Below the pieces are notes generated by a model. It saw only the letters and a list, made by a program, of their open reading frames with translations. It was not told the origin of the DNA and did not search any database. From the NCBI GenBank assembly GCA_035765535.1, contig DASTXE010000002.1, positions 62,001 through 126,000 of the forward strand: DNA of 64,000 nt. The letters are read 5' to 3'. Each line of letters starts with the position of its first letter. Position 1 is the first letter of the stretch. The stretch is from Rickettsiales bacterium. GTDB taxonomy: Bacteria > Pseudomonadota > Alphaproteobacteria > Rickettsiales > JABCZZ01. This document shows positions 18,251 to 26,366 of this stretch, one piece after another. A program made the translations under genes and the position numbers.

Positions 18251-19063
18251 CTAGGCAGATTTGATAAGCCCCAGCTTCTTCGCTTCCTCAATAACGGGAG
18301 TGACGATCTGCTCTGGTGTATAATCGGCATGGTGGACATCGTCATACACCACCAGCCGCTTGGGCTCATTCGCGGCTTCAAATAATTGCTGGCCGTGGCG
18401 CAGCGGTATTGTCAGGTCTTTGGTCCCATGCAGCATCAGCAGGGGGCAGATAACCTTCTTGATCTTGGAAAGCGAGTCGTATTTATCCAGCACAAGTTGG
18501 CGGACGCCGATAATGAAAGGATAGAGCTCAGCCGAACGTGTTTCCACGGACGTATAGGCGGCTTCCAGCACGAGAAGTGCAGGAGGACGTTTCGTAGCCA
18601 TTTGCACGGCTACGCCGCTACCCAGTGACTCACCGAAATAGATCAGCTCTTCCTGAGGGATTTTAAGATCGATCAGCGCGTAATTGATGGAGGCTTGTGC
18701 GTCGCGGTAGATACCGCTTTCCGTGGGCGTACCCTCGCTTTTGCCGAATCCCCGATATCCGACGGCGATCAGACCGAACCCGCTATCGATGAATGCGCTG
18801 AATTTTGCGACCCTGTCCCCCAGATTGATGGCATTGCCGTGGAAATAGATGATAGTGGGATAACCGGGCTTTGCCGTGTGCTGCCATAATTGCACCCGTA
18901 CGCCGTCCAGCGATTCGATGAAAAGGTCGTTAATCTGGCCCAGCCCGTATTTTCCGGGGTCACCTATATCGCGCGACGGGTGATACATGAGGTTCCTTTG
19001 GAAAAGGAACACAAGGCAGGAGATGATAATATATCCGATGATGGCAAACTGTATAAAAATCAT
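18251..19063 (-). CDS. Membrane-anchored alpha/beta hydrolase (BEM46/ABHD13-like)
   Basis: A 270-aa protein with one N-terminal membrane helix (IFIQFAIIGYIIISCLVFLF) followed by a serine hydrolase domain. The pattern MYHPSRDIGDP, YFHGNAINLGDRV, YRGFGKSEGTPTE and the nucleophile elbow FGESLGSG are those of the BEM46/ABHD13 group. The acid is in HGTKDLTIP and the base probably in DDVHHADY. The substrate is unknown; a lipid or peptide ester near the inner membrane is an inference. Its stop lies 1 bp from the convergent lpoA stop. Confidence 0.85.
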   Translation of the reverse strand: MIFIQFAIIGYIIISCLVFLFQRNLMYHPSRDIGDPGKYGLGQINDLFIESLDGVRVQLWQHTAKPGYPTIIYFHGNAINLGDRVAKFSAFIDSGFGLIAVGYRGFGKSEGTPTESGIYRDAQASINYALIDLKIPQEELIYFGESLGSGVAVQMATKRPPALLVLEAAYTSVETRSAELYPFIIGVRQLVLDKYDSLSKIKKVICPLLMLHGTKDLTIPLRHGQQLFEAANEPKRLVVYDDVHHADYTPEQIVTPVIEEAKKLGLIKSA

Positions 19064-19113
19064 CAGAATTCTACTGTTTCAAAATAAAGCCTGCTCCCGC
19101 AAACGGCGATCAG

Positions 19114-19470
19114 CTAGTCATCAAAAAATTTAGGCTGGAAGCTGCCGAACCGGTTGACAGGCTTGGGTGCCGGTACGTCGATCATGTTATATTTTTCTTT
19201 CATCTCGTCCCGGATTTCCTGCGGCGGCGTATCGCGCCCGGCAGCAAGAACGGAACCGAAATCGGCGGGTTTGAAATTCTTGCCCGCCTGCATTTCACCG
19301 AACATCCGCTTCAGGTCTTTCCCCATCAGCTTCAGGTAGGAATAAACAGGATCGCCGAATAGATTGCTGCCCTGCAGAAGGATGACAACCTCCACGTCAA
19401 GCAGTTCGTCGTTTATCCAGTCGGGCGATACGTTCTTTCCAAAACCCGGGGTTGACCAATTATTCTTCAT
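19114..19470 (-). CDS. Hypothetical protein, paralogue of the gene at 20216-20584
   Basis: A 118-aa acidic protein not assigned to any family I know. It aligns end to end with the 122-aa product of 20216-20584: NW..GFG..VSPD at the start, then D..VILL.G.N.FGD..Y.YL.L, FKPADFG.V..AGR and a final QPKFFD. No signal peptide or membrane span. The conservation of a central FKPADFG block suggests a folded domain with a shared role. It is the last of a four-gene minus-strand cassette (20837 to 19114) separated by AT-rich spacers. Confidence 0.7.
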   Translation of the reverse strand: MKNNWSTPGFGKNVSPDWINDELLDVEVVILLQGSNLFGDPVYSYLKLMGKDLKRMFGEMQAGKNFKPADFGSVLAAGRDTPPQEIRDEMKEKYNMIDVPAPKPVNRFGSFQPKFFDD

Positions 19471-19638
19471 GATTACTAACTTGTCGGTTGAGGCGGTTAA
19501 AGTTCAAATTATGTAGAAATATTAGTGCACAAAAGTGCAAAATAAAACAAAAATTTTCTAGGGTAACGTGAAAAATCCCATAGTGTTGCACGAAGCTTGC
19601 CATGGCGGAATGCCGAAAGGAGAGGAGAGGACAGTGGG

Positions 19639-20061
19639 TTATTTGAAGCGTGTGCCGATATTCTGGGACGGGGCGGCTACATTCTTACCCACCAGCTCCA
19701 TGGCCTGAGGCAGGTATTGCTTGTTCTGTATCCCTACGGCAAGTATCACAACATTATAAATTTTTCCGTTCGGGAAGACGATGCCGTCTTCATCGGTCTG
19801 GGCTTTGTTCTTATGCACCAGTCCAACCACTTCCGGCAGGTGTTCTACATCGACAGCGCCGATGGCGGGGATGCGGGCGTCAAAGACCACTTCATTGGGT
19901 TCGCCCTCAGTTGTGATGGAATTCTTGTCAATTAAGGCTTTTAAGAGGGGTAAATGTGCTTCGGAAGTGGTGCCTATGCAAGGAATGTTGGCTGCGTAAA
20001 GTCTCTTATCCGGTAGAACCCCATTTTCTTCGGTATTCATTTCCATACTCATTTTACTCAC
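19639..20061 (-). CDS. Hypothetical protein with three internal repeats
   Basis: A 140-aa protein. I see three tandem repeats in register: IPCIG at 26-30, IPAIG at 64-68 and ILAVG at 106-110. Each is followed six residues later by HLP, HLP or YLP, and each ends in a helix closing with KN (46-47, 84-85 and 126-127). Each unit reads as beta-strand then helix. No signal peptide. It lies between the two paralogous small genes in the same cassette, so a shared process is likely but unidentified. An 18-bp sequence repeated near 20968 lies 114 bp upstream of its start. Confidence 0.68.
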   Translation of the reverse strand: MSKMSMEMNTEENGVLPDKRLYAANIPCIGTTSEAHLPLLKALIDKNSITTEGEPNEVVFDARIPAIGAVDVEHLPEVVGLVHKNKAQTDEDGIVFPNGKIYNVVILAVGIQNKQYLPQAMELVGKNVAAPSQNIGTRFK

Positions 20062-20174
20062 CCTTCCTAAAACCGGTAACTTGCTTGTGTTTCCGTATCC
20101 ATTAAGCCCAGTATATCTAAAACACCCCCCCTATGCCATTGCATAATGCAGGTGTCAAAAACACTTCATCAATT

Positions 20175-20192
20175 TGTAATAGGATTGTAACA
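20175..20192. repeat. 18-bp sequence, first copy (identical to 20968-20985)
   Basis: TGTAATAGGATTGTAACA occurs here between two minus-strand small genes and again, identical and in the same orientation, in the divergent spacer upstream of the transglycosylase. Both sit in AT-rich non-coding DNA. A regulator site or remnant of a duplication are the two obvious readings. Confidence 0.5.
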
Positions 20193-20215
20193 ATTTAAGG
20201 GAAAAAGCAGGAAAA

Positions 20216-20584
20216 CTAGTCTTCATCGAAGAATTTGGGCTGCGATGTATCAATTTTAGGTAGAGCCGGTTTCTGTACGTCGATGATATGGTGCTCGTTA
20301 TTCATTTCCGCTTTGATTTCGGGAGACGGTTCTCCGCGTCCTGCCACGATGACGGTGCCGAAATCGGCAGGCTTGAAATTCTCGCCGCTACGTATCTTTC
20401 CGAAGATTTCGCGTAAGTTCCTGCAGGTCAGCTGCAGGTAGCAGTACAGGCGGTCGCCGAAGGTGTTATTACCCTCCAGCAAAACGATGACTTCGTCGTC
20501 CAGGAATTCATCGCTGATCAGATCAGGCGATACATACCTGCCGAAGCCGCTTGCCGTCCAGTTACTTTTTTTTGGAGGGGTCAT
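20216..20584 (-). CDS. Hypothetical protein, paralogue of the gene at 19114-19470
   Basis: A 122-aa protein of unknown family, paralogous to the product of 19114-19470 over its whole length (GFGRYVSPD, LLEGNNTFGDRLY, FKPADFGTV, VAGRGEP, QPKFFDED). It differs mostly in the middle helix and the linker before the C-terminal tail. Its start overlaps the end of the upstream 91-aa gene by 23 bp, which suggests translational coupling. No membrane or export signal is seen. Confidence 0.7.
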   Translation of the reverse strand: MTPPKKSNWTASGFGRYVSPDLISDEFLDDEVIVLLEGNNTFGDRLYCYLQLTCRNLREIFGKIRSGENFKPADFGTVIVAGRGEPSPEIKAEMNNEHHIIDVQKPALPKIDTSQPKFFDED

Positions 20585-20837
20585 AAGGATTCAACGAACG
20601 TTGCATGGTGTATAGCTGCTGTCTTTGTTTCTGCGCCTGCTGGAATAGCTCGGTATTGATTTCCATCATCCGCTTGGCGTACCGGGCGGCGATGAACCTT
20701 GCCGCTTCGGCGGAACGCTGTTTTTGCTGCTCGGTGCCGTTGCTGCGGATTCCCAGGCCAGCCATAAGCACGGTCAGGGCATTAAGCATTTCCTGATTTA
20801 CGTCTTCGCCGTTCAATATGTCTTTCATGTCAACCAT
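20562..20837 (-). CDS. Hypothetical small helical protein
   Basis: A 91-aa protein, first in the small-gene cassette. It is predicted helical: a hydrophobic helix (MLNALTVLMAGLGI) then a long amphipathic, Gln- and Arg-rich helix (AARFIAARYAKRMMEIN, FQQAQKQRQQL) and a basic tail ending in KKK. No family recognised. The 3' end overlaps the next gene by 23 bp. The second ATG at 20828 is an alternative start. Its promoter region is shared with the divergent transglycosylase gene. Confidence 0.62.
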   Translation of the reverse strand: MVDMKDILNGEDVNQEMLNALTVLMAGLGIRSNGTEQQKQRSAEAARFIAARYAKRMMEINTELFQQAQKQRQQLYTMQRSLNPYDPSKKK

Positions 20838-20967
20838 AGGAAAATCGCAGCTTCCGATAATACGCTTCAGTCTATTTTAGCATAAGGTCTGAAATAAATA
20901 AATCCTAGTGTTTTTTTAACCATTTTGTCACATGCGCAACGTGCGAAACTATTGTGCAGACTTGCAC

Positions 20968-20985
20968 TGTAATAGGATTGTAACA
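20968..20985. repeat. 18-bp sequence, second copy (identical to 20175-20192)
   Basis: Second exact copy of TGTAATAGGATTGTAACA, 53 bp before the probable start of the lytic transglycosylase and 131 bp before the divergent 91-aa gene. It is preceded by TTGCAC and followed by TATTATG, so it could overlap promoter elements. Confidence 0.5.
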
Positions 20986-21037
20986 TCCTGTATTATGCGG
21001 TATGGTAATGCGCTTTCAGGAGAGAACTCGGAATCCC

Positions 21038-22984
21038 ATGCGTAAGGCCCTTATCCTAACTACAGCGCTTGTAATGCTGCTTCAGCCGGTGATGGCGGGC
21101 AATGCGAAGGCAGAAAGCCTGAGAGACATGCACATACAGTCGGCATTTCTCTTTGCCAAGCGCCAGAACTGGCACGAGGCGGTAGCGCATGCCAGAATGG
21201 CGCATGATGAAATTCTGGAAAAATATTTCATCTGGGAATATCTCAGGGACCCGCAATCTGACGCGACGTTTGAGCAAATCAATCGCTTCCTTGATGAAAA
21301 CCCTTCCTGGCCGGACAGAACGTTACTGGAGAAGCATGCAGAAGTAGCGCTCATGGCCGCTAATCCGACAGATGACATGCTTGACGAATGGTTCAGCAAG
21401 CACCCTTCGCAGACAAATCTGGTGAAGCTGAAAAGAGCCAAAAATGCCGAAGCGCTTAAAGCCATGATACGTAGCGCGTGGGTGAGCGACAATTACGATA
21501 AGGCGACTGAAAAAAGGATACTGGAAAAATACCACAGCATCCTGCGCTCGTCCGACCATGTACGCCGCATTGACCGCCTGCTATGGGAGGGGAATGAAAG
21601 CGATGCAAAGCGTTTGCTGAAATACGTGCCTCGTTCGTATCAACGCCTGTTCCAGGCACGCATTGCACTCACTAATAATGAGGACTCGGGACCGGCAGCG
21701 CTGAAAAAAGTGCCGCGCGAGTTGATGGGAGACGCAGGATTGATTTACGCCCGCATCTGGTGGCGTATGCGCGAGAATGACAGGGACGGCGTGCGTGAAC
21801 TGCTGCTGTCCGCGCCTGCTCAGGTGCCTTATCCGGAAAAATGGTGGCGTCTGCGCGACCGTCAGGTACGTGAGGCATTGGCAGAAGGCAATGTGCATAT
21901 GGCGGAAAGGCTATTGCAGCGCACGGGACAGAAACCGGATACGGTCGAATATAAGGAAGCCGAATGGCTCAGAGGCTGGATAACGCTGGAGTACCGTCAT
22001 TCGCCAGACAAAGCGTATGAGATGTTCACAAAGCTGCATGAACAGATGGAAACGCCGTTCGGCAAAGCGCGCGCCGCTTACTGGGCAGGACGTTCGGCGC
22101 AGCATATCGTCAAGAGCGATCCGGCACGCTGGTTTGGCGAAGCATCACGTTATCCGACCACATTTTACGGTCAGCTCGCCGACTGGGAATTGCAGAAACA
22201 TGACGAAAACCGGCACGGACATTATATTGAATCCAGCGTACAGCCAACGCAGGAAGAGCGCGAGCGCTTCAAGAGACGTGAACTTGTTAGGCTGGTCTAT
22301 ACACTCTCCGCGGCACAGCAGACGGATCTCGCAGGCAGGTTCATTTTTTATATCGCGCAGAATGCAAAATCGGATAGCGAAGCTATTCTTGCCACTGAAC
22401 TTGGCCGCGATATAAAGCGTATCGATTTTGCCGTTCGCGCTTCCAAGAAAATATTACTGCGCGATATTGTGGCGCTGGAAAATGGCTGGCCTGTAATTCA
22501 CACGCCTCAGGCAGCGATAGAGAAGGCGCTGATTCTGGGGCTTACGCGCCAGGAAAGCGAATTCTATCCTTACGCCATCAGCCCTTCCGGCGCTGTCGGT
22601 CTCATGCAGCTTCTACCCGGTACGGCCAAGGAAACAGCCAAAAAAGCAGGACTCTCTTATTCGGGTGACCAGCTTTTCCAACCGGAATACAATATGACGG
22701 TGGGCAGCGCCTATATGGCCAGAATGGTCAACAGGTTTAACGGTTCTTATGTGCTGGCGATCGCCAGCTACAACGCCGGACCTGGACGTGTGACGCAATG
22801 GCTGGGCGAGTTCGGTGCGCCTGCGGCGAATGTGCATTCGATGGTGGACTGGATTGAACGCATCCCGACGAGCGAGACACGAAATTATGTCGAGCATGTC
22901 ATGGAAAATATAGAAGTCTACCGCTTCCTGCTGGGTGGCAAAACGGATGCAAAGACCTTAATTGCGGATGATTTGCTGCGGTAA
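21038..22984 (+). CDS. slt: Soluble lytic murein transglycosylase
   Basis: A 648-aa periplasmic enzyme that cleaves peptidoglycan glycan strands to 1,6-anhydro products. The start at 21038 gives a clean signal peptide (MRKALILTTALVMLL, cut after AKA) with AGGAGA 15 bp upstream; the frame is open from 21002. A long alpha-superhelical region (about residues 30-470) of Slt70 type precedes the catalytic SLT domain. That domain has LTRQESEFYPYAISPSGAVG with the catalytic Glu, GLMQLLPGTAKE, and ASYNAGPGRV. It is divergent from the small orphan cassette. Confidence 0.93.
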   Translation: MRKALILTTALVMLLQPVMAGNAKAESLRDMHIQSAFLFAKRQNWHEAVAHARMAHDEILEKYFIWEYLRDPQSDATFEQINRFLDENPSWPDRTLLEKHAEVALMAANPTDDMLDEWFSKHPSQTNLVKLKRAKNAEALKAMIRSAWVSDNYDKATEKRILEKYHSILRSSDHVRRIDRLLWEGNESDAKRLLKYVPRSYQRLFQARIALTNNEDSGPAALKKVPRELMGDAGLIYARIWWRMRENDRDGVRELLLSAPAQVPYPEKWWRLRDRQVREALAEGNVHMAERLLQRTGQKPDTVEYKEAEWLRGWITLEYRHSPDKAYEMFTKLHEQMETPFGKARAAYWAGRSAQHIVKSDPARWFGEASRYPTTFYGQLADWELQKHDENRHGHYIESSVQPTQEERERFKRRELVRLVYTLSAAQQTDLAGRFIFYIAQNAKSDSEAILATELGRDIKRIDFAVRASKKILLRDIVALENGWPVIHTPQAAIEKALILGLTRQESEFYPYAISPSGAVGLMQLLPGTAKETAKKAGLSYSGDQLFQPEYNMTVGSAYMARMVNRFNGSYVLAIASYNAGPGRVTQWLGEFGAPAANVHSMVDWIERIPTSETRNYVEHVMENIEVYRFLLGGKTDAKTLIADDLLR

Positions 22985-22995
22985 GGGTAACGTCG

Positions 22996-24015
22996 CTATT
23001 GCTGTGACGATCCCCACACCAGGAACAGGCCGATATCGCCCGGGAATCCGCCGGGATAATCAAGTACGCGCGCGCCAAGGCGGAATCCCTGTGGTTTTAA
23101 GTCGTGTTCCCAGCGTGCGAATACTTCGGCAGCCTCGCCGCGTAAAGTATTCTGCCAGCCTTCTTCCACGACATTAATTGCACGGCCGTTATCCGTGCAA
23201 AGATCGCTGGGGAAACGCAGGATCAGAAACTCCTTTTCACCGCGCTCGGCGGCTTCTCTTGCGTTATGCAGCATTGCCTGCCAGTCGGCATCGGCGAGAT
23301 GGTGATTGATAAGCTCAGCCACCATTTTCTTATGCTGTTCCATGATGCGGCGGCGCTCTTCCTGTTCTTCCAGCAGCCGCTCATGTTTATAATGTACCAC
23401 GAGTCCCTGAAAGTCCTTGGCAGTTGCCTTCATAGAAGCCTTAGTTTTGTCCTGCTCATGCTTCTGCTCAGGAGGATGAGTATATTCGTGGAAATGCTTA
23501 TCGACTTTATCGAACGCTTCAAAGATATACTGCCCCAGGTCGAAGCCGTGATGCTCGGCTTTCCCTGCCTGTAATGTTAAAGCACGCACGAGATCTGCAC
23601 GGCTGACAATGCCAATGATCTCACCGTTCTCGACGACCGGAACGCGTTTGATATGATGTTCGGTCAGTAATTTTGCCACATCGCTTACATCGGTATTTCC
23701 GTCCACGGTAATGACAGGGGTGGCCATTAATTCGCGTGCGCAGCGGGAACGTGCCTTGAGCGACTGAAGAAAATCAGGAGCTACGGCATTGCCTTCTGCC
23801 AGAAGATCCAGCCACCATTCGCGCCGCTCCATATCCTTTATAATATTGCGCCCGGTAAGATCACCTTCGCTGACGATACCTAGCGGTCTGCCATCCGCAT
23901 CCACCACCGGGACAGCGCTGATATGATGCTGCATCAAAAGCTTTGCAATATCCTGCGTAGTAGCTTCAGGAGCAACGGCAACGACTTTGCGGGTCATGAT
24001 ATCTTTAACAAGCAT
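22996..24015 (-). CDS. Tandem-CBS-domain protein with an uncharacterised C-terminal domain
   Basis: A 339-aa protein starting at the ATG at 24015 (MLVKDIMTRKVVAV, a standard CBS beginning). Two CBS motifs (residues about 1-60 and 92-150: HHISAVPVVDADGRPLGIVSEGDL, split here as HHISAVPVVDADG and GIVSEGDL, then HHIKRVPVVENGEIIGIVSR) form a Bateman module that usually binds adenine nucleotides. The remaining 190 residues include a charged coiled coil (ERLLEEQEERRRIMEQHKKM) and an unrecognised domain ending DIGLFLVWG. A sensor of energy state is the family inference; the effector function is unknown. Confidence 0.85.
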   Translation of the reverse strand: MLVKDIMTRKVVAVAPEATTQDIAKLLMQHHISAVPVVDADGRPLGIVSEGDLTGRNIIKDMERREWWLDLLAEGNAVAPDFLQSLKARSRCARELMATPVITVDGNTDVSDVAKLLTEHHIKRVPVVENGEIIGIVSRADLVRALTLQAGKAEHHGFDLGQYIFEAFDKVDKHFHEYTHPPEQKHEQDKTKASMKATAKDFQGLVVHYKHERLLEEQEERRRIMEQHKKMVAELINHHLADADWQAMLHNAREAAERGEKEFLILRFPSDLCTDNGRAINVVEEGWQNTLRGEAAEVFARWEHDLKPQGFRLGARVLDYPGGFPGDIGLFLVWGSSQQ

Positions 24016-24147
24016 ACAATCCCAGAGCGCGGTTGAAAAATACGATGAAAGAAAAAAGCAAGGAGCACAAGACAAGAAGATACCTGCATATTTTACCACT
24101 TATGCAGGCATATTCAACCTCTTGTAGGCTGGGAAGCGAAAAAGCAC

Positions 24148-25317
24148 CTATTTTTGCGGTTTTGTGGCGTCCTCAAGAGGAGCGCTATCCACGGCCGGAG
24201 GCTGAGGAGCGGATGTCGCCTGATGGGGCGCATCTATAGAGGATTTTGCTTTACGGTGCTTCTTCTTTTGCGCAGGCGCTGGTGCCGGATCAGTCTCACC
24301 AAAGGAATTGGGTATATCCTGCGCCGAGACGGGGCCATTATCAAGCGCATTGTCATTGACGACGACGCGTTTGCTATGAGAGCCGTATTGCATTGTGTTT
24401 TCACCGGAAGGGCCGATGGAGTTATCGCCATTGACGATGGCGAGATTCTTCCATGCGCGGTCGTAATAAATCGGATCCTGTGTCAGGGCTTTATTCAGGT
24501 AGACTTTCGACAGGTCGCGATTTTTCGAAATATAGGCATAGAAGCCCATATTATTATACAGTCCTGGTTTGCTTAAGTGCGGCGCTGCCATTTGCTCTGC
24601 TGCGTCAAGCTTGCCGAAAGTGGCGTAGGCGAGGGCAAAGTTCAGATCGATCTTGCTTAGTTCCGGGCTGCCGCTTTCCAACTGGCCGCGCGCACGTGTA
24701 AAAGCATCGACGCATTCATTATATTGATGGCCCATCGCATAAGCCAGGCCGAGATTGTTCAGGATGCCTGCATTAGTAGGATTAATCTCAAGCGCGGCTT
24801 TATAATATTCAATTGCCTGCGGTTCCATTTTCTTGATGGCGAAAAGAATGCCGATAGCGTTCAGTGTACGCCAGCGACGCTTGTCGTTCTTCATAACCTT
24901 CGCGAATGTCTTGCTGGCAGTGGTGAATTCGCCCACATTCATTAACGAGAGTCCCTTTACTTCCAGCGCTTCGGCATCGTCAGGATATTTACGCAATAGG
25001 ACATCCGACACTTTCAGCGCGGAATCATTTTCGCCGCTGCGCCTTAAATTGTCCGCAAGCGCAATCATGTAATGTTTGTCGTCGGGATGCTCGTCGCTAA
25101 GCTGTTTGTAGACCTGCGCGGCACGCTTGTAATCCCCATTGCTTACAGCTTGATTTGCCTGATTTTCCAAAGCCTTATCGACCGTACCCACCTTGGGGCC
25201 TTCCAGTTTTGCCAGTTCCGCGCGTCCGTTAAGGGTGGGGGTAGGAACGCAGGAGGAAAGAAGGCAGGTCAGGCTGGTGGCGGCCAGGATGTTAATGAGG
25301 GTTGCAGGAAAACGCAT
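24148..25317 (-). CDS. TPR lipoprotein, TadD-like
   Basis: A 389-aa protein with a lipoprotein signal (TCLLSSC) and a tetratricopeptide array (about residues 55-300): NGDYKRAAQVYKQLSDEHPDD, AIEYYKAALEINPTNAGILNNLGLAY and YLNKALTQDPIYYDRAWKN. The C-terminus is Pro/Ala/Lys rich. The layout matches TadD, the outer-membrane-associated pilotin-like protein of Tad/Flp pili. It stands 33 kb from cpaBCDEF and 7 kb from tadEFG in this window, so the assignment rests on architecture and on the presence of other Tad genes. A general TPR lipoprotein is the alternative. Confidence 0.75.
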   Translation of the reverse strand: MRFPATLINILAATSLTCLLSSCVPTPTLNGRAELAKLEGPKVGTVDKALENQANQAVSNGDYKRAAQVYKQLSDEHPDDKHYMIALADNLRRSGENDSALKVSDVLLRKYPDDAEALEVKGLSLMNVGEFTTASKTFAKVMKNDKRRWRTLNAIGILFAIKKMEPQAIEYYKAALEINPTNAGILNNLGLAYAMGHQYNECVDAFTRARGQLESGSPELSKIDLNFALAYATFGKLDAAEQMAAPHLSKPGLYNNMGFYAYISKNRDLSKVYLNKALTQDPIYYDRAWKNLAIVNGDNSIGPSGENTMQYGSHSKRVVVNDNALDNGPVSAQDIPNSFGETDPAPAPAQKKKHRKAKSSIDAPHQATSAPQPPAVDSAPLEDATKPQK

Positions 25318-25387
25318 TTTATGTCATTAAATTCGTTGAACGGGCACCCGACTATACCCCCCGAAAAAGCTTATAACAAGCGGTAAC

Positions 25388-26341
25388 ATGACAAACGAAC
25401 AGAAAAACCCACGCGCCGGAAAATATCCGCATCCGCATTTGCTCGGCATCGAAAATCTCTCCCGCGAAAATATCAGTCATATTCTGGATGTGGCGGAAGA
25501 TTATATTGAAAGAAATCGCCAGATAGACAAAAAGCACAGCATCCTGAAAGGGCGCACGCTGATCAACCTTTTCTTTGAGAACTCCACGCGCACGCGCATG
25601 TCGTTCGAGCTGGCAGGCAAAAGGCTCGGCGCGGATGTGATCAATATGTCGGTCGCGACTTCTTCAGTCAAAAAAGGCGAAACGCTGATCGATACGGCGA
25701 TGACGATCAACGCCATGCACCCGGATTTCATCGTGGTGCGCCATCCGGAAAGCGGTGCAGTGCATTTGCTGTCGCACAAGGTAAATTGCGCGGTGATCAA
25801 TGCCGGTGACGGCAGCCACGAACACCCGACGCAGGCACTGCTTGATGCGCTGACAATCCGCCGCCGTAAAGGCAGGATCGAAGGGCTGACGGTGGCCATC
25901 TGCGGCGATATTGTCCACAGCCGCGTTGCCCGCTCGAATATCCTGCTGCTCAGGACGATGGGGGCGAAAGTGCGCATCGTCGCGCCGGCGACGCTTTTGC
26001 CGCCGCAGCCTGAAAAGCTTGGCGTGGAAGTGTTCACGGATATGCGTAAAGGCATCAAGGATTGCGATATCATCATGATGCTGCGTATTCAGACCGAGCG
26101 CATGGAAAGCAACTTCATTCCATCCGTCCGCGAATATTTCCATTTCTGGGGGCTGGATCAGGGCAAGCTTGCTCTGGCCAAACCGGATGCGCTGATCATG
26201 CATCCGGGACCGATCAACCGTGGTGTGGAAATCGATACCAAACTGGCTGACGATCTGAACCGCAGTGCGATTCTTGAGCAGGTGGAAACAGGCGTGGCGA
26301 TCCGCCAGGCCGTGCTGGAAATCCTGTCGCAGCAATTATAA
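25388..26341 (+). CDS. pyrB: Aspartate carbamoyltransferase catalytic subunit
   Basis: A 317-aa transcarbamoylase catalysing the first committed step of pyrimidine synthesis. The carbamoyl-phosphate loop [12 protein letters not shown], the second loop SVKKGET, the [10 protein letters not shown] block, and the aspartate-site [12 protein letters not shown] are all present. No regulatory pyrI is adjacent; instead pyrC follows after 25 bp, the arrangement seen in alphaproteobacteria where PyrB and a PyrC-like protein may associate. Confidence 0.96.
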   Translation: MTNEQKNPRAGKYPHPHLLGIENLSRENISHILDVAEDYIERNRQIDKKHSILKGRTLINLFFENSTRTRMSFELAGKRLGADVINMSVATSSVKKGETLIDTAMTINAMHPDFIVVRHPESGAVHLLSHKVNCAVINAGDGSHEHPTQALLDALTIRRRKGRIEGLTVAICGDIVHSRVARSNILLLRTMGAKVRIVAPATLLPPQPEKLGVEVFTDMRKGIKDCDIIMMLRIQTERMESNFIPSVREYFHFWGLDQGKLALAKPDALIMHPGPINRGVEIDTKLADDLNRSAILEQVETGVAIRQAVLEILSQQL

Positions 26342-26366
26342 AGATTCGACGAAACCTTAACTTAAA

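Noticed and set aside
24148-25317. TPR lipoprotein as a BamD or Pal-system component
   Set aside because: The repeat layout, length and C-terminal tail fit TadD better, and other Tad genes are in the window.
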